From the NCBI GenBank assembly GCA_004193205.1, contig RZUM01000017.1:46565-110564 (forward strand): a stretch of DNA of 64,000 nucleotides, read 5' to 3'. Position 1 is the stretch's first letter. Each line of letters opens with the position of its first letter. The stretch is from Gordonia sediminis (GTDB lineage Bacteria; Actinomycetota; Actinomycetes; Mycobacteriales; Mycobacteriaceae). Of this stretch, positions 32,909 to 41,462 are shown in pieces. The notes under the pieces are model-generated. The model did not search any database. It had not been told where the DNA came from and saw only the letters and a program-made list of their open reading frames with translations. A program made the translations under genes and the position numbers.

Positions 32909-34081
32909 TCACAGCGGTGCAGTCAGGTCACTCAAACCCTCCGAATCCACTTCGCGTCGGTCCGCGATCGCGGTCCGCGCCGCAACCATCGCGCGCGGGA
33001 ACCCGACCGACAGGTGCGCGGTCACGCGGTTGGACGAGTCGATCCACACCGCGCCCCATCGGTCCGTCGTCGGGTGGTCGCGGACGACGAGACGGTCGTT
33101 GCGTCCGTGCTGCCCGACGTATTGGATCTTGCACCCGAACTGGTCTGACCAGAAGTACGGGACATCGTCGGTTCCTTTGCGGGACTGCATGATCGACGCA
33201 GCGGCCGCGGCCGCGCCGTTGGTCGCCTCGTCCCAGTGCCCGGTGTGCACCCGCTGCGACAGGCGGTCGCTCCAGCGGCTCGCGATGTCGCCGACCGCAT
33301 AGATCGCGGGGTCGCTGGTCCGACGGTCCGAGTCGACACACACCCCGTGCCGGTCGACGTCGAGACCGGCGGCGGCGAGCCAGCCGAGGTCGGCACGCGC
33401 ACCCACTCCGACGACCACCGCGTCCGCCGGCAACACCGTGCCGTCGGTGAGGCGGACACCGGATTCACCGACCTCCTCGACGCCCGTGCGCGTGCGGAGG
33501 TCGACGCCCTCCCACATCGCGGCGAGACGCTCGGCCACCGCGGCACCGAACGGACCCGCGTGCGGTCCGTCACCCGCTTCGACGCAGGTCACCGAACAGC
33601 CGAGACCGAGTGCCGCAGTGGCGACCTCGGCACCGATCCAGCCCGCGCCGACGATCACGACGCGGGCCCCCGGACGCAGCACCGCCTGCAACTTCTCCGC
33701 ATCCTCGCGGGTGCGCAGGGTCAACTGTTCGCCGGCGCCCGGGAGTCGCACAGGCGACGATCCGGTGGCGAGAACCAGCGTGTCGTAGGCGAGGTCACCG
33801 TCCGTGGTCGCGACCGTCTTCGTGTCCCGGTCGAGTCCCGTCGCCCGCACGCCTCGCAGGACACGGACGTCGAGGTCGTCGAAGTCGAGCCCGAGACCGG
33901 GGTCGGCCGAGTCGGTGAGACATCCTTTGCTCAACGGTGGCCGATCGTACGGGTCGTGCTCCTCCGCGCTGACGAGCGTGATCGGTCCGGTGAACCCGTC
34001 CGACCGCAGCGCCGCGCACGTACGACCTCCACCGATCCCGCCGCCGACGACGACCACCCGGTGATCGGCGCCCGGTGTCAC
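32909..34081 (-). CDS. Ferredoxin reductase (FAD/NAD-dependent, P450-system type)
   Basis: A 390-residue flavoprotein like rhodocoxin/putidaredoxin reductases. FAD site V-V-V-V-G-G-G-I-G-G-G-R-T near residue 8, substrate-loop D-R-P-P-L-S-K near residue 45, NAD site V-V-I-V-G-A-G-W-I-G-A-E near residue 140, and the second FAD motif A-I-Y-A-V-G-D-I-A near residue 260. GTG 34081 overlaps the stop of the acyl-CoA dehydrogenase (GTGA). It is the last gene of the 12-gene operon, and with the ferredoxin at 42697-42924 and the P450 at 42921-44183 it completes an NAD(P)H-to-P450 electron chain in one transcript. Confidence 0.93.
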   Translation of the reverse strand: MTPGADHRVVVVGGGIGGGRTCAALRSDGFTGPITLVSAEEHDPYDRPPLSKGCLTDSADPGLGLDFDDLDVRVLRGVRATGLDRDTKTVATTDGDLAYDTLVLATGSSPVRLPGAGEQLTLRTREDAEKLQAVLRPGARVVIVGAGWIGAEVATAALGLGCSVTCVEAGDGPHAGPFGAAVAERLAAMWEGVDLRTRTGVEEVGESGVRLTDGTVLPADAVVVGVGARADLGWLAAAGLDVDRHGVCVDSDRRTSDPAIYAVGDIASRWSDRLSQRVHTGHWDEATNGAAAAAASIMQSRKGTDDVPYFWSDQFGCKIQYVGQHGRNDRLVVRDHPTTDRWGAVWIDSSNRVTAHLSVGFPRAMVAARTAIADRREVDSEGLSDLTAPL

Positions 34082-35163
34082 TGCTGCACCCCGTGTGCAG
34101 ACAAGATCCGATCGGACAGATCGGCGGGCCGCCCGAGGAGATGCTCGTTGCTTCGCGCCTTGCGGAACAGCAGATGGGCGGGATGCTCCCAACTGAACCC
34201 GATGCCGCCGTGCACCTGAACGTTCTCCCCGCTCGCGAAGACCGCGGCACGCGACGCCGCGAGCATCGCCATGGCCGCAGCCTCGGGTAGGTCTGCTGGA
34301 CTCGCGACCGCCGCCCATACCGCATGCTCCACCATCGAACGGGCGAGATCGGTCTCGGTGGCGACATCGGCGATCAGATGTTTGAGCGCTTGGAACGAGC
34401 CGATGACCCGTCGGAACTGCTCGCGCACGCCCGCGTACTCGACGGCGTCGGCGAGGGCCTGTTCGGCGACGCCGAGCTGCTCGGCCGCGACCGCGACGAG
34501 CGCCAGGTCACGCAGACGCACGGCCAGGCCGTCGGGTTCGGTGACCGCGATGCGCCGCGCGGGAGCCTCGGCGAAGGTGAGGGTCGCGAGATCGCGGACG
34601 AGATCGAGTGTCTCGTGTCGACGAACGCCTGCACCCGAGGTCTCGATCGCGAACCATGCCGCGCCGTCACCGGTGTCGGCTTGGGCGATCACCAGGTCGG
34701 CGTGTCCGCCGTCGATCACGAGTCGCGCCTCGCCCGACACCGCACCGGCGGGATCGGCGGTGAGTCCGGTACCGGTCCACACGGTGCCGATCGTTTCGCC
34801 GCCGACCAGCGCGGGCAGCAGATCGGCGTGAGCCTCGGCGTCGCCCGATGCCGCGATCGCGTCGACGGCGAGGACCGCTCCGAGTGCGGGGACCGCTGCG
34901 GTGCTGCGCCCGACCTGCTCCATGAGAACCGCGATCTCGGCCCACGTGGCTCCCGCACCACCGAGTTCCTCCGGCACGGCCAGCCCGAGCACACCGATCT
35001 CACCGATCAGGCGTCCCCAGAGAGCGGTGTCGATCTGCCCGGCCGCGGCCGCGGCCGCCCGGGCGACGACCTCGCTGCGTGGTGTCGCACGTTCGGCGAC
35101 ACCGGCGAGGACCTCCGCCAGGTCGGCTCGGTCGGCGACAGCTTCCACATCGTCGAGGATCAC
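34078..35163 (-). CDS. Acyl-CoA dehydrogenase, shorter subunit type
   Basis: A 361-residue acyl-CoA dehydrogenase-fold protein, with the C-terminal helical-domain motif Q-V-H-G-G-I-G-F-S-W-E-H-P near residue 325. The middle beta domain is short and the usual flavin-contact loops are poorly kept. This is typical of the partner subunits in actinobacterial heteromeric enzymes such as ChsE1-ChsE2 (FadE28-FadE29), where FAD sites are formed between two different subunits. It is encoded 1 nt after the 35165-36475 dehydrogenase, so the two probably form a heterotetramer. Start GTG 35163. Substrate presumably a ring- or side-chain-bearing acyl-CoA of the island pathway. Confidence 0.88.
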   Translation of the reverse strand: MILDDVEAVADRADLAEVLAGVAERATPRSEVVARAAAAAAGQIDTALWGRLIGEIGVLGLAVPEELGGAGATWAEIAVLMEQVGRSTAAVPALGAVLAVDAIAASGDAEAHADLLPALVGGETIGTVWTGTGLTADPAGAVSGEARLVIDGGHADLVIAQADTGDGAAWFAIETSGAGVRRHETLDLVRDLATLTFAEAPARRIAVTEPDGLAVRLRDLALVAVAAEQLGVAEQALADAVEYAGVREQFRRVIGSFQALKHLIADVATETDLARSMVEHAVWAAVASPADLPEAAAMAMLAASRAAVFASGENVQVHGGIGFSWEHPAHLLFRKARSNEHLLGRPADLSDRILSAHGVQQ

Positions 35164-35164
35164 G

Positions 35165-36475
35165 TCAGCTCACCTCGACGGGTTGCGGCGCGACGGCGGC
35201 GAGGACGTCGGCGTACTTGGTGTCGGCCGCCTCCTGCAGACGCGGAACGTGGATCGACGGGAACAGATCCGGTGCGGGTTCGACGCCTTTGAGAAGCTGC
35301 TTGGCGACCGACTGCTTGTGAATCTCGGTGGCGCCGTCGGCGATCGCCATGTGGAAGCCTTCGAGAACGTACTTGCCGAACGGCAACTCGGTGGAGATAC
35401 CCAGTGAGCCGTGCAGCTGAACGGCACGGCCCGCGACGTCCTGTAGCACCTTCGGCATCGCGACCTTGACACCCGCGATGTCCTTGATGACCTGCTTGTA
35501 GTCGTTGGCCTGGTCGATCTTCCACGCGGTACGCAGCACGAGGAGACGGAACTGTTCGAGCTGAACCCACGAGTCGGCGATCATCTCCTGAACCAGCTGC
35601 AGCTCGCCCAGCGAACGGCCGCGGGTCTCGCGGGAGACCGCACGTTCGAGCATCGCGTCCAACGAGCGCCGGACCAGTGCGACAGTCCGCATCGCGTGGT
35701 GAATACGTCCGCCGCCGAGGCGGACCTGCGCGACCTCGAAGCCGTCGCCTTCACCGCCGAGGAGGTTCGCGGCGGGCACGCGGACGTCGTTGTACCGGAC
35801 GTAGGCGTGGGTGCCCTCGTGACCGACGTGGCCCGTGACGCCGACGTTGCGGATGATCTCGATGCCCGGGGTGTCTGCGGGTACGACGAACATCGATGCC
35901 CGGCGGTGGCGGTCCGCGTCGGGATCGGTGACCGCCATGACGATCAGGAACGACGCGAAGCGTGCGTTCGACGAGAACCACTTCTCGCCGTTGATCACGT
36001 AGTCGTCGCCGTCACGGACCGCGCGGCATCGAAACGACGTCGGGTCGGAGCCGCCGGTCGGCTCGGTCATCGAGAAGCACGATGCGATCTGCCCGTCGAG
36101 CAGCGGCTCGAGGTACTTCTTCTTCAGTTCGTCGGAACCGAAGTGTGCCAGGACCTCGGCGTTTCCCGAGTCGGGTGCTTGGGTCCCGAAGATCACCGGG
36201 CCGCTGAGCGTGGTACCGATCAACTCGTTGAGCAGGGCCAGTTTGAGCTGACCGTACCCCTTGCCGCCGAGTTCGGGGCCCAGATGGCACGCCCACAGGC
36301 CCTTCTCTCGGACCTGCTCCTGCAGCGGCTTGATGATGGCGTTGCGCACCGGGTCGGTCATGTCGAGCGGATGGTCGTACATGCGGTCGGCCGGCTCGAC
36401 CTCCTCGCGCACGAAGCGTTCCACCCAGTCCAGCTGTTCCTGGTACTCGGGGTCGGTCTCGAAGTCCCATGCCAT
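35165..36475 (-). CDS. Acyl-CoA dehydrogenase
   Basis: A 436-residue, full-length acyl-CoA dehydrogenase: C-F-S-M-T-E-P-T-G-G-S-D-P near residue 140 (flavin and substrate loop), N-G-E-K-W-F-S-S-N-A near residue 170, and Q-L-H-G-S-L-G-I-S near residue 360. It oxidises an acyl-CoA to the 2-enoyl-CoA, passing electrons to electron-transferring flavoprotein. ATG 36475 has AAGGAG 5 nt upstream. It is followed 1 nt later by the shorter acyl-CoA dehydrogenase, suggesting one heteromeric enzyme. Upstream is the DUF35 gene (31-nt gap). Confidence 0.93.
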   Translation of the reverse strand: MAWDFETDPEYQEQLDWVERFVREEVEPADRMYDHPLDMTDPVRNAIIKPLQEQVREKGLWACHLGPELGGKGYGQLKLALLNELIGTTLSGPVIFGTQAPDSGNAEVLAHFGSDELKKKYLEPLLDGQIASCFSMTEPTGGSDPTSFRCRAVRDGDDYVINGEKWFSSNARFASFLIVMAVTDPDADRHRRASMFVVPADTPGIEIIRNVGVTGHVGHEGTHAYVRYNDVRVPAANLLGGEGDGFEVAQVRLGGGRIHHAMRTVALVRRSLDAMLERAVSRETRGRSLGELQLVQEMIADSWVQLEQFRLLVLRTAWKIDQANDYKQVIKDIAGVKVAMPKVLQDVAGRAVQLHGSLGISTELPFGKYVLEGFHMAIADGATEIHKQSVAKQLLKGVEPAPDLFPSIHVPRLQEAADTKYADVLAAVAPQPVEVS

Positions 36476-36506
36476 GGGGGGCTCCTTCAGTCGGTGACGT
36501 TCGGTG

Positions 36507-36968
36507 TCAGAGTTCGGTGTCTGGGATGAGCTCCCAGTTCGGAATGGTTGTGGATTCGTCGAGATCGACGAACACGGTCCGCGCCCGGGCGCCGACGCGC
36601 ATCTGCGGACGTCCGGCGATATGTCCGAGGAACCGGACCACCGGTTCGTCCGGTCGAGGTTCGATGTCCACGAGGACCGACGTGTACGGCACCGGGTAGT
36701 GGGGATTGATCTGGTGCTCGACGACGGTCCACGTGTGGACGGTGCCGGTCTGTGGCACGTCCGCCCAACCGAGGTCGTCGCCGTGGCACGAGCGGCAACG
36801 CGGCCTCGGCGGATGCTGCTGGTGGTCGCATGTCCGGCACGTCTGGACCACCAGGCGACGATCGGCCGCCGCGGCGAAGAACCCACCGGTCTCCGGGTCG
36901 TCGACCACCGGACGGAGTCCGACCTCGCCGCCGAGCGCGTTGCTCGCGTCGCTGCGCGGGGCGCTCAT
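36507..36968 (-). CDS. DUF35-type Zn-ribbon/OB-fold acyl-CoA-associated protein
   Basis: A 153-residue protein with a rubredoxin-like zinc ribbon (C-R-T-C-D-H-Q-Q-H-P-P-R-P-R-C-R-S-C, four cysteines near residues 43-60) followed by an OB-fold (T-V-H-T-W-T-V-V-E-H near residue 77). In sterol side-chain degradation the DUF35 part of ChsH2 binds the thiolase-like Ltp2 to form a retro-aldolase. Here the gene overlaps the thiolase gene by 4 nt (ATGA at 36968-36965). The same partnership is therefore strongly suggested, though not shown. Confidence 0.9.
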   Translation of the reverse strand: MSAPRSDASNALGGEVGLRPVVDDPETGGFFAAAADRRLVVQTCRTCDHQQHPPRPRCRSCHGDDLGWADVPQTGTVHTWTVVEHQINPHYPVPYTSVLVDIEPRPDEPVVRFLGHIAGRPQMRVGARARTVFVDLDESTTIPNWELIPDTEL

Positions 36969-38143
36969 GCCGCCACCAGGAGAAGTGCGCTGGCGCCCGG
37001 CGGCGGAGCGGACGTGACGAGTGAGACCTGCGCGTCGGGCACCTGAGAGGTGGACGTACCGCGGATCTGGCGGACCCCCTCCACGATGTGGTTCATGCCG
37101 TGGATATATGACTCGGACAACTGCCCTCCTGCCGTGTTGATCGGGATGGCGCCGCCGAGGTCGAGGGCACCGCTCTCGATGAACCCCGATACCTCGTCGC
37201 GCTTGCAGAAACCGAAGTCGGCGAGCTGCAGGTAGACGGTCACCGTGAAGCAGTCGTAGATTTGCGCGACGTCGACGTCGGCCGGAGTCAGACCCGAGCG
37301 CTCATAGAGTCGTTCGGCGACGCGCTTGGACGTCAGGTGCTCGAGGCTCTCCCCGAGCAGCACCGGGTACATCTGGCCGGGGCCGACGCGTAGGCCCGTC
37401 GCCTGAGCGACCGAGTTGATCAGAACCGGTGGCTGTCGTAGATCCTTGGCGCGTTCGGCCGTGGTGACCACCAGCGCCGCTGCGCCGTCGGATTCGAGAC
37501 AGAAGTCGAACAGTCGCAGCGGGTCGGAGATCATCCGTGAGGCGTAGTAGTCGTCGAGTGTCAGCTCGCGGTCGTACATCTGTGCCGCCGGATTCGCATT
37601 GGCGCGGCGGCGACACACCATCGCGATCTCGGCGAGCGCCTCTTGGGTGAGCCCGTGCTCGGACATGTGTCGTCGGGCGAGCATGCCGAAGAACTGGCCG
37701 GGCGAGGTCATCCCGTAGGGCGCGAACAGTTCGAGATAACTCGATGCTCCCCCGACACCGCCCTCGACGCTGACGCCTTTCCCGAGACGGCGACCGGACC
37801 TGCCGTTGAGCGCGCGGTAGACCACCACGGTCGTGGCCTGACCGGACACGATCGCGGCGACAGCCTGGCCGACCATCGCGCACGGACCGGATCCGCCGGG
37901 GCCGTTCTGTCCCCAGTAGGCGATGTCGTCCGCACCGATCGCGTCGGCGAGTGCCACCTGGGACGTCTCGTCGTAGTCGCTGCGGATCAGGCCGTCGACG
38001 TCGCTGGGCTTCAGGCCGGCGTCGGCGATCGCCTTGAGGACCGCCTCCGCGGCGAGCGACGTGACGCTGACCCCGGAGTTCTTCGCGTACGCGGTGGTTC
38101 CGATGCCGACGACCGCACACGCGTCGGGCTGCCAGGTGCTCAC
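36965..38143 (-). CDS. Thiolase-like lipid-transfer protein (Ltp2/SCP-x type), probable aldolase subunit
   Basis: A 392-residue thiolase-superfamily protein of the non-condensing SCP-x/Ltp type: V-V-G-I-G-T-T-A-Y near residue 12, I-Y-D-C-F-T-V-T-V near residue 295 and G-G-Q-L-S-E-S-Y-I-H-G-M-N-H near residue 338. Proteins of this type, paired with a DUF35 protein, cleave beta-hydroxy acyl-CoA side chains by retro-aldol reaction in sterol catabolism. GTG 38143 overlaps the CoA-transferase stop (GTGA). Its own stop overlaps the DUF35 start. A simple beta-ketothiolase role is less likely with this partner. Confidence 0.9.
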   Translation of the reverse strand: MSTWQPDACAVVGIGTTAYAKNSGVSVTSLAAEAVLKAIADAGLKPSDVDGLIRSDYDETSQVALADAIGADDIAYWGQNGPGGSGPCAMVGQAVAAIVSGQATTVVVYRALNGRSGRRLGKGVSVEGGVGGASSYLELFAPYGMTSPGQFFGMLARRHMSEHGLTQEALAEIAMVCRRRANANPAAQMYDRELTLDDYYASRMISDPLRLFDFCLESDGAAALVVTTAERAKDLRQPPVLINSVAQATGLRVGPGQMYPVLLGESLEHLTSKRVAERLYERSGLTPADVDVAQIYDCFTVTVYLQLADFGFCKRDEVSGFIESGALDLGGAIPINTAGGQLSESYIHGMNHIVEGVRQIRGTSTSQVPDAQVSLVTSAPPPGASALLLVAA

Positions 38144-39363
38144 GACATCGCCCCGATCGTGGTGTTCGTCTGGGTCTCGGCGAGCACCGCGTCCGTGTCG
38201 GCTCCGAGCTTCGGCGGGGTCTGCGGTGCGCCGGTGCCGTACGAGAACGCGAACGGTGCACCCGGGAACTTGACGGTCTCGCCGTCGATCGGAACGTCGA
38301 CGAAGTAGTGGCGCGCCTGAAGGTGCGGGTCGTCGAGCAGGTCTTCGGGTGCGGACACCGGACCGAGTGGCAGGCCGCGTCGCTGTGCCTCTTCGTAGAC
38401 GGTCGTGGAGTCCTGCATCAGGAAGAACGATTCCATCAGCGTCTGGATGTACGGGAAGTTCTCCTGCCGGTGCGACAGCTGCAGGTACTCGTCGTCGGCG
38501 AGGTCCAGGGCCATGCCCAGCGAATCGAGCCAATCGACGAGGATGCCCCAGGTCTTGTTGTCGCTGAGAATCAGCGCGAAGTACACCTGGACGCCGTCGG
38601 CGCACTCGAACAGTGCGGGTGATGTCGGGCTCGGCTGCGCGTGGCGGCAGGTCTGACGCTGAATCAGCACCCGCGGGTAGAACCAGTACGGGTTGGCCAG
38701 CTCTCCGCTCACGGCGATCGCCTCATGCATCGACACGTCGACAATCTGGCCGAGGCCGGACGTCTGCCGTTCCAGCAAGGCCAGCAACAGACCGGTGTGA
38801 CCGAAGCTCGCCGCGGTCTGCATCGCCTGGTTGCCGCCCGGACGGATCGGTGGGATCGAGTGGTCGTCATATCCGCAGCTCATCAAGATGCCGCCGGTTG
38901 CGAGCGCGACGAGGTCGCTCGACCGCCGGTTGGCCCACGGCCCGGTGAGTCCGTACGGCGACACGGACACCGCGATCAGATGCTTGTGGCGGTCGGTGAG
39001 CGCCTGCAGATCGACACCGGCGCCGGCCAGCTCATCGGGCGTGCCGGTCGTGATGAGCACATCGGCCTGCGCGATGAGCTTTTCACGCTCGGTGCGCCCG
39101 CTGTCGGTGGCCGCGTCGAGGACGACGCTGCGCTTGCTCGTGTTGTACGTCCAGAAGTTGAGGCTGTGGTCGGGGTCGCCGTCGTGTCCGTCGACCCACG
39201 GTCCGACGTGCCTACCCTTGGAACCGCCTGCGGGCTCTACTTTGATCACGTCGGCGCCCTGGTCCGCGAGTAGTTTGCCGACGATCTCCCCTTGGGGATC
39301 CTCGGCGAGTTCCACCACGCGTAGGCCGCTGTAGGTGAGCGTGTCCGTTGGTCCTTGCCACAT
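38140..39363 (-). CDS. CaiB/BaiF (family III) CoA transferase, copy A
   Basis: A 407-residue family III CoA transferase. Features are the N-terminal L-R-V-V-E-L-A-E-D-P-Q-G near residue 14 and L-L-A-D-Q-G-A-D-V-I-K-V-E-P near residue 31, with the mobile loop region L-I-A-V-S-V-S-P-Y-G-L-T-G-P-W near residue 130. These enzymes move CoA between carboxylates without ATP, or act as racemases. Start ATG 39363 lies 1 nt after the stop of copy B, so the pair is co-translated and may form a heterodimer. The Asp that carries the acyl anhydride in the family cannot be placed with confidence by eye. Confidence 0.9.
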   Translation of the reverse strand: MWQGPTDTLTYSGLRVVELAEDPQGEIVGKLLADQGADVIKVEPAGGSKGRHVGPWVDGHDGDPDHSLNFWTYNTSKRSVVLDAATDSGRTEREKLIAQADVLITTGTPDELAGAGVDLQALTDRHKHLIAVSVSPYGLTGPWANRRSSDLVALATGGILMSCGYDDHSIPPIRPGGNQAMQTAASFGHTGLLLALLERQTSGLGQIVDVSMHEAIAVSGELANPYWFYPRVLIQRQTCRHAQPSPTSPALFECADGVQVYFALILSDNKTWGILVDWLDSLGMALDLADDEYLQLSHRQENFPYIQTLMESFFLMQDSTTVYEEAQRRGLPLGPVSAPEDLLDDPHLQARHYFVDVPIDGETVKFPGAPFAFSYGTGAPQTPPKLGADTDAVLAETQTNTTIGAMS

Positions 39364-39364
39364 G

Positions 39365-40672
39365 TCAGATCACTCCGTCGTTCTCGAGTTCGGCGATCTC
39401 GTCGCCGGCCAGACCCAGGATGTCGCCGAACACGTAGTGGTTGTCCTCGCCGAGCAGCGGCGCCGACCGCCACGTGTGCTGTTGGGTGCGGGAGAAGGAG
39501 ATCGGCGTCCCCTCGAAACGCGCCTGTCCGATCACCGGATGGTCGAGTTCGAAGAACGTGCCGCGATCGGCGATCTGCGGGTCCCATTCGCTGAGGTCCT
39601 CGGCGTTCTGCACCGCACCGGCGGCGACGCCCGCAGCCTGGAGCACCTCCATCGCTTCGCGATCGCTGCGCTGTCGAGTCCAGACGGCGACATGGGCGTC
39701 GAGCGCGTCCTGGTTGTCGTGGCGATCACGCTGAGTCGCGAACTGCGGGTCGGCGGTCCATGCCGGCCGTCCGATGGCGGCGACGAACCGTTGCCAGTCG
39801 GCGTCGTCGAACACGGCGATCGCGACCCACCGGTCCTCGTCGAGGCTCGGGTACACCCCGTGCGGGGCGGCCGCCGGATCATCGAGGCGATTGCCGCGCG
39901 GGAACGTCGGACGACGCGTGGCCGCACCATTCGCGGTCACGTCGAGCATGTCGGCGCCGATCATCGAGATGCCGACCTCTACGGCGGACACGTCGACTTC
40001 GGCGCCCAACCCGGTCGCGCGGCATCGCAGGATCGCCATCATCAGCGCCGCCGAATTGTAGTATGCCGCTTGATTGTCCATATAGGACAGGCCCCAGCCC
40101 GAAGGTTCTGCACCGGGCAACCCACTGATGAACGAGAGCCCGCTGACGGCCTGGACGATGGGTCCGTACGACTTGTAGTGAGCGTGCGGTCCGGTGTGCC
40201 CGAAGCCGCTCATCCGGCCGTAGATCACCTCGGGCGACAGCTCACGCAGTCGCTCATAGGTGAGCCCCCACCGTTCCATCACGCCCGGCGCGAAGTTCTC
40301 GGTGACCACCGTGCTCTCGGAGATCAGTTGGTCGACGAGCTCGCGACCGCGGTCGGTCTTCATGTCGACGGTGATACCGAGTTTGTTGCGGCTGTAGTTG
40401 TTGTGGAGCCCACCGCGATTCGGGTCGGCGTCAGAGCGTTCCTCGCCATAGTTGCGGACTTCGCCCTTGTAGATCGGCAGGAGACGCGGTCGGTCTATGC
40501 GTCGACGGTTCTCGATCTTGATGACCTCGGCGCCGAAGTCCGCCAGCATGCGCGTGGCGACCGAACCGACACCCATCCAGCAGAAGTCGGCAACTCGCAC
40601 GCCCGCCAGCGGGCCGGTGCGCGGCACCGGCCGACGGTCGGCCGACACGGCGTTCTCAGTGGTGGTTCTCAT
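39365..40672 (-). CDS. CaiB/BaiF (family III) CoA transferase, copy B
   Basis: A 435-residue family III CoA transferase with G-P-L-A-G-V-R-V-A-D near residue 20, M-L-A-D-F-G-A-E-V-I-K-I-E near residue 41 and I-Y-G-R-M-S-G-F-G-H-T-G-P near residue 150. It is only distantly similar to copy A directly downstream. Start ATG 40672 gives a normal N-terminus; earlier in-frame residues look non-coding. Two tandem CoA transferases suggest either a heterodimer or CoA activation of two pathway acids. It follows the SDR gene after 34 nt. Confidence 0.9.
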   Translation of the reverse strand: MRTTTENAVSADRRPVPRTGPLAGVRVADFCWMGVGSVATRMLADFGAEVIKIENRRRIDRPRLLPIYKGEVRNYGEERSDADPNRGGLHNNYSRNKLGITVDMKTDRGRELVDQLISESTVVTENFAPGVMERWGLTYERLRELSPEVIYGRMSGFGHTGPHAHYKSYGPIVQAVSGLSFISGLPGAEPSGWGLSYMDNQAAYYNSAALMMAILRCRATGLGAEVDVSAVEVGISMIGADMLDVTANGAATRRPTFPRGNRLDDPAAAPHGVYPSLDEDRWVAIAVFDDADWQRFVAAIGRPAWTADPQFATQRDRHDNQDALDAHVAVWTRQRSDREAMEVLQAAGVAAGAVQNAEDLSEWDPQIADRGTFFELDHPVIGQARFEGTPISFSRTQQHTWRSAPLLGEDNHYVFGDILGLAGDEIAELENDGVI

Positions 40673-40706
40673 CTGGTCATACTCACTTTCCCGCAGGTCA
40701 TCGGGT

Positions 40707-41462
40707 TCACGACGTCGCAGTCCGACCGCCATCGACCGGCAGGATCGTCCCGGTCGTGAAACTGGACAGTTCGGATGCGAAATAGAGTGCGGCGCCGACG
40801 ATCTCGTTCGGTTCACCAGCTCGGCGCATCGGGAAACCCTGCGCGGAGGCACGCCATTCGTCGGTGTACCAGACGTCGGCCAGATCGGTCAGGAACGGGC
40901 CCGCCATGATGGTGTTGCAGCGCAGGCGGGGTCCGTACTCCTGCGCCAGCCCCTTGGTCAGGGTATTGAGGCCGGCCTTGGCGGCCGCGTAGATCAGGTC
41001 GGTGGTCTTCGGCCGGACCGATGCGATCGAACTGATGTTGATGATCGAACCGCCGTCGGCCATCTTCGGCGCGGCCAGCGTCGCCATCCGGAAGGGGCCC
41101 TTCAGATTCACTTCGAGGGTTTTGTCGAACAGCTTCTCCGACGCGGTCTCGAGTGACTCGTAGGTCGGTGCGATGCCCGCGTTGTTGACGAGGACGTCGA
41201 GGCGACCGAACTCGGCGATGGCGGTGTCCACGAGCGCGGCGCAGCCGTCCCAGTCGCCGACGTGGCCCGCGATGCCGGCGGCACGGACGCCACTGGCTTC
41301 GGTGACGGCAGCGGCGGCCTCGTCGACGCCCGACTGCTTGCGGCTTGCGATGATGACATTGGCTCCGGCCTTGGCGTAGGCGTGCGACATCTCGAGGCCG
41401 AGACCGCGGCTGCCGCCGGTCACCAGGACGACGCGACCGGACAGGTCGATGGAGACGCTCAT
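40707..41462 (-). CDS. Short-chain dehydrogenase/reductase
   Basis: A 251-residue classical SDR: cofactor motif T-G-G-S-R-G-L-G near residue 15, N-N-A-G near residue 92, catalytic Ser in I-S-S-I-A-S near residue 145, and Tyr/Lys in Y-A-A-A-K near residues 160-164. It would oxidise an alcohol or reduce a ketone with NAD(P). ATG 41462 overlaps the stop of the acyl-CoA dehydrogenase upstream (ATGA). In the operon it may dehydrogenate a hydroxyl introduced by the P450 or a 3-hydroxyacyl-CoA. Confidence 0.92.
   Translation of the reverse strand: MSVSIDLSGRVVLVTGGSRGLGLEMSHAYAKAGANVIIASRKQSGVDEAAAAVTEASGVRAAGIAGHVGDWDGCAALVDTAIAEFGRLDVLVNNAGIAPTYESLETASEKLFDKTLEVNLKGPFRMATLAAPKMADGGSIINISSIASVRPKTTDLIYAAAKAGLNTLTKGLAQEYGPRLRCNTIMAGPFLTDLADVWYTDEWRASAQGFPMRRAGEPNEIVGAALYFASELSSFTTGTILPVDGGRTATS

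Noticed and set aside
38144-38605. In-frame upstream extension of the thiolase
   Set aside because: The residues are Arg-rich noise within the CoA-transferase gene; GTG 38143 overlaps that gene's stop and begins the thiolase fold.
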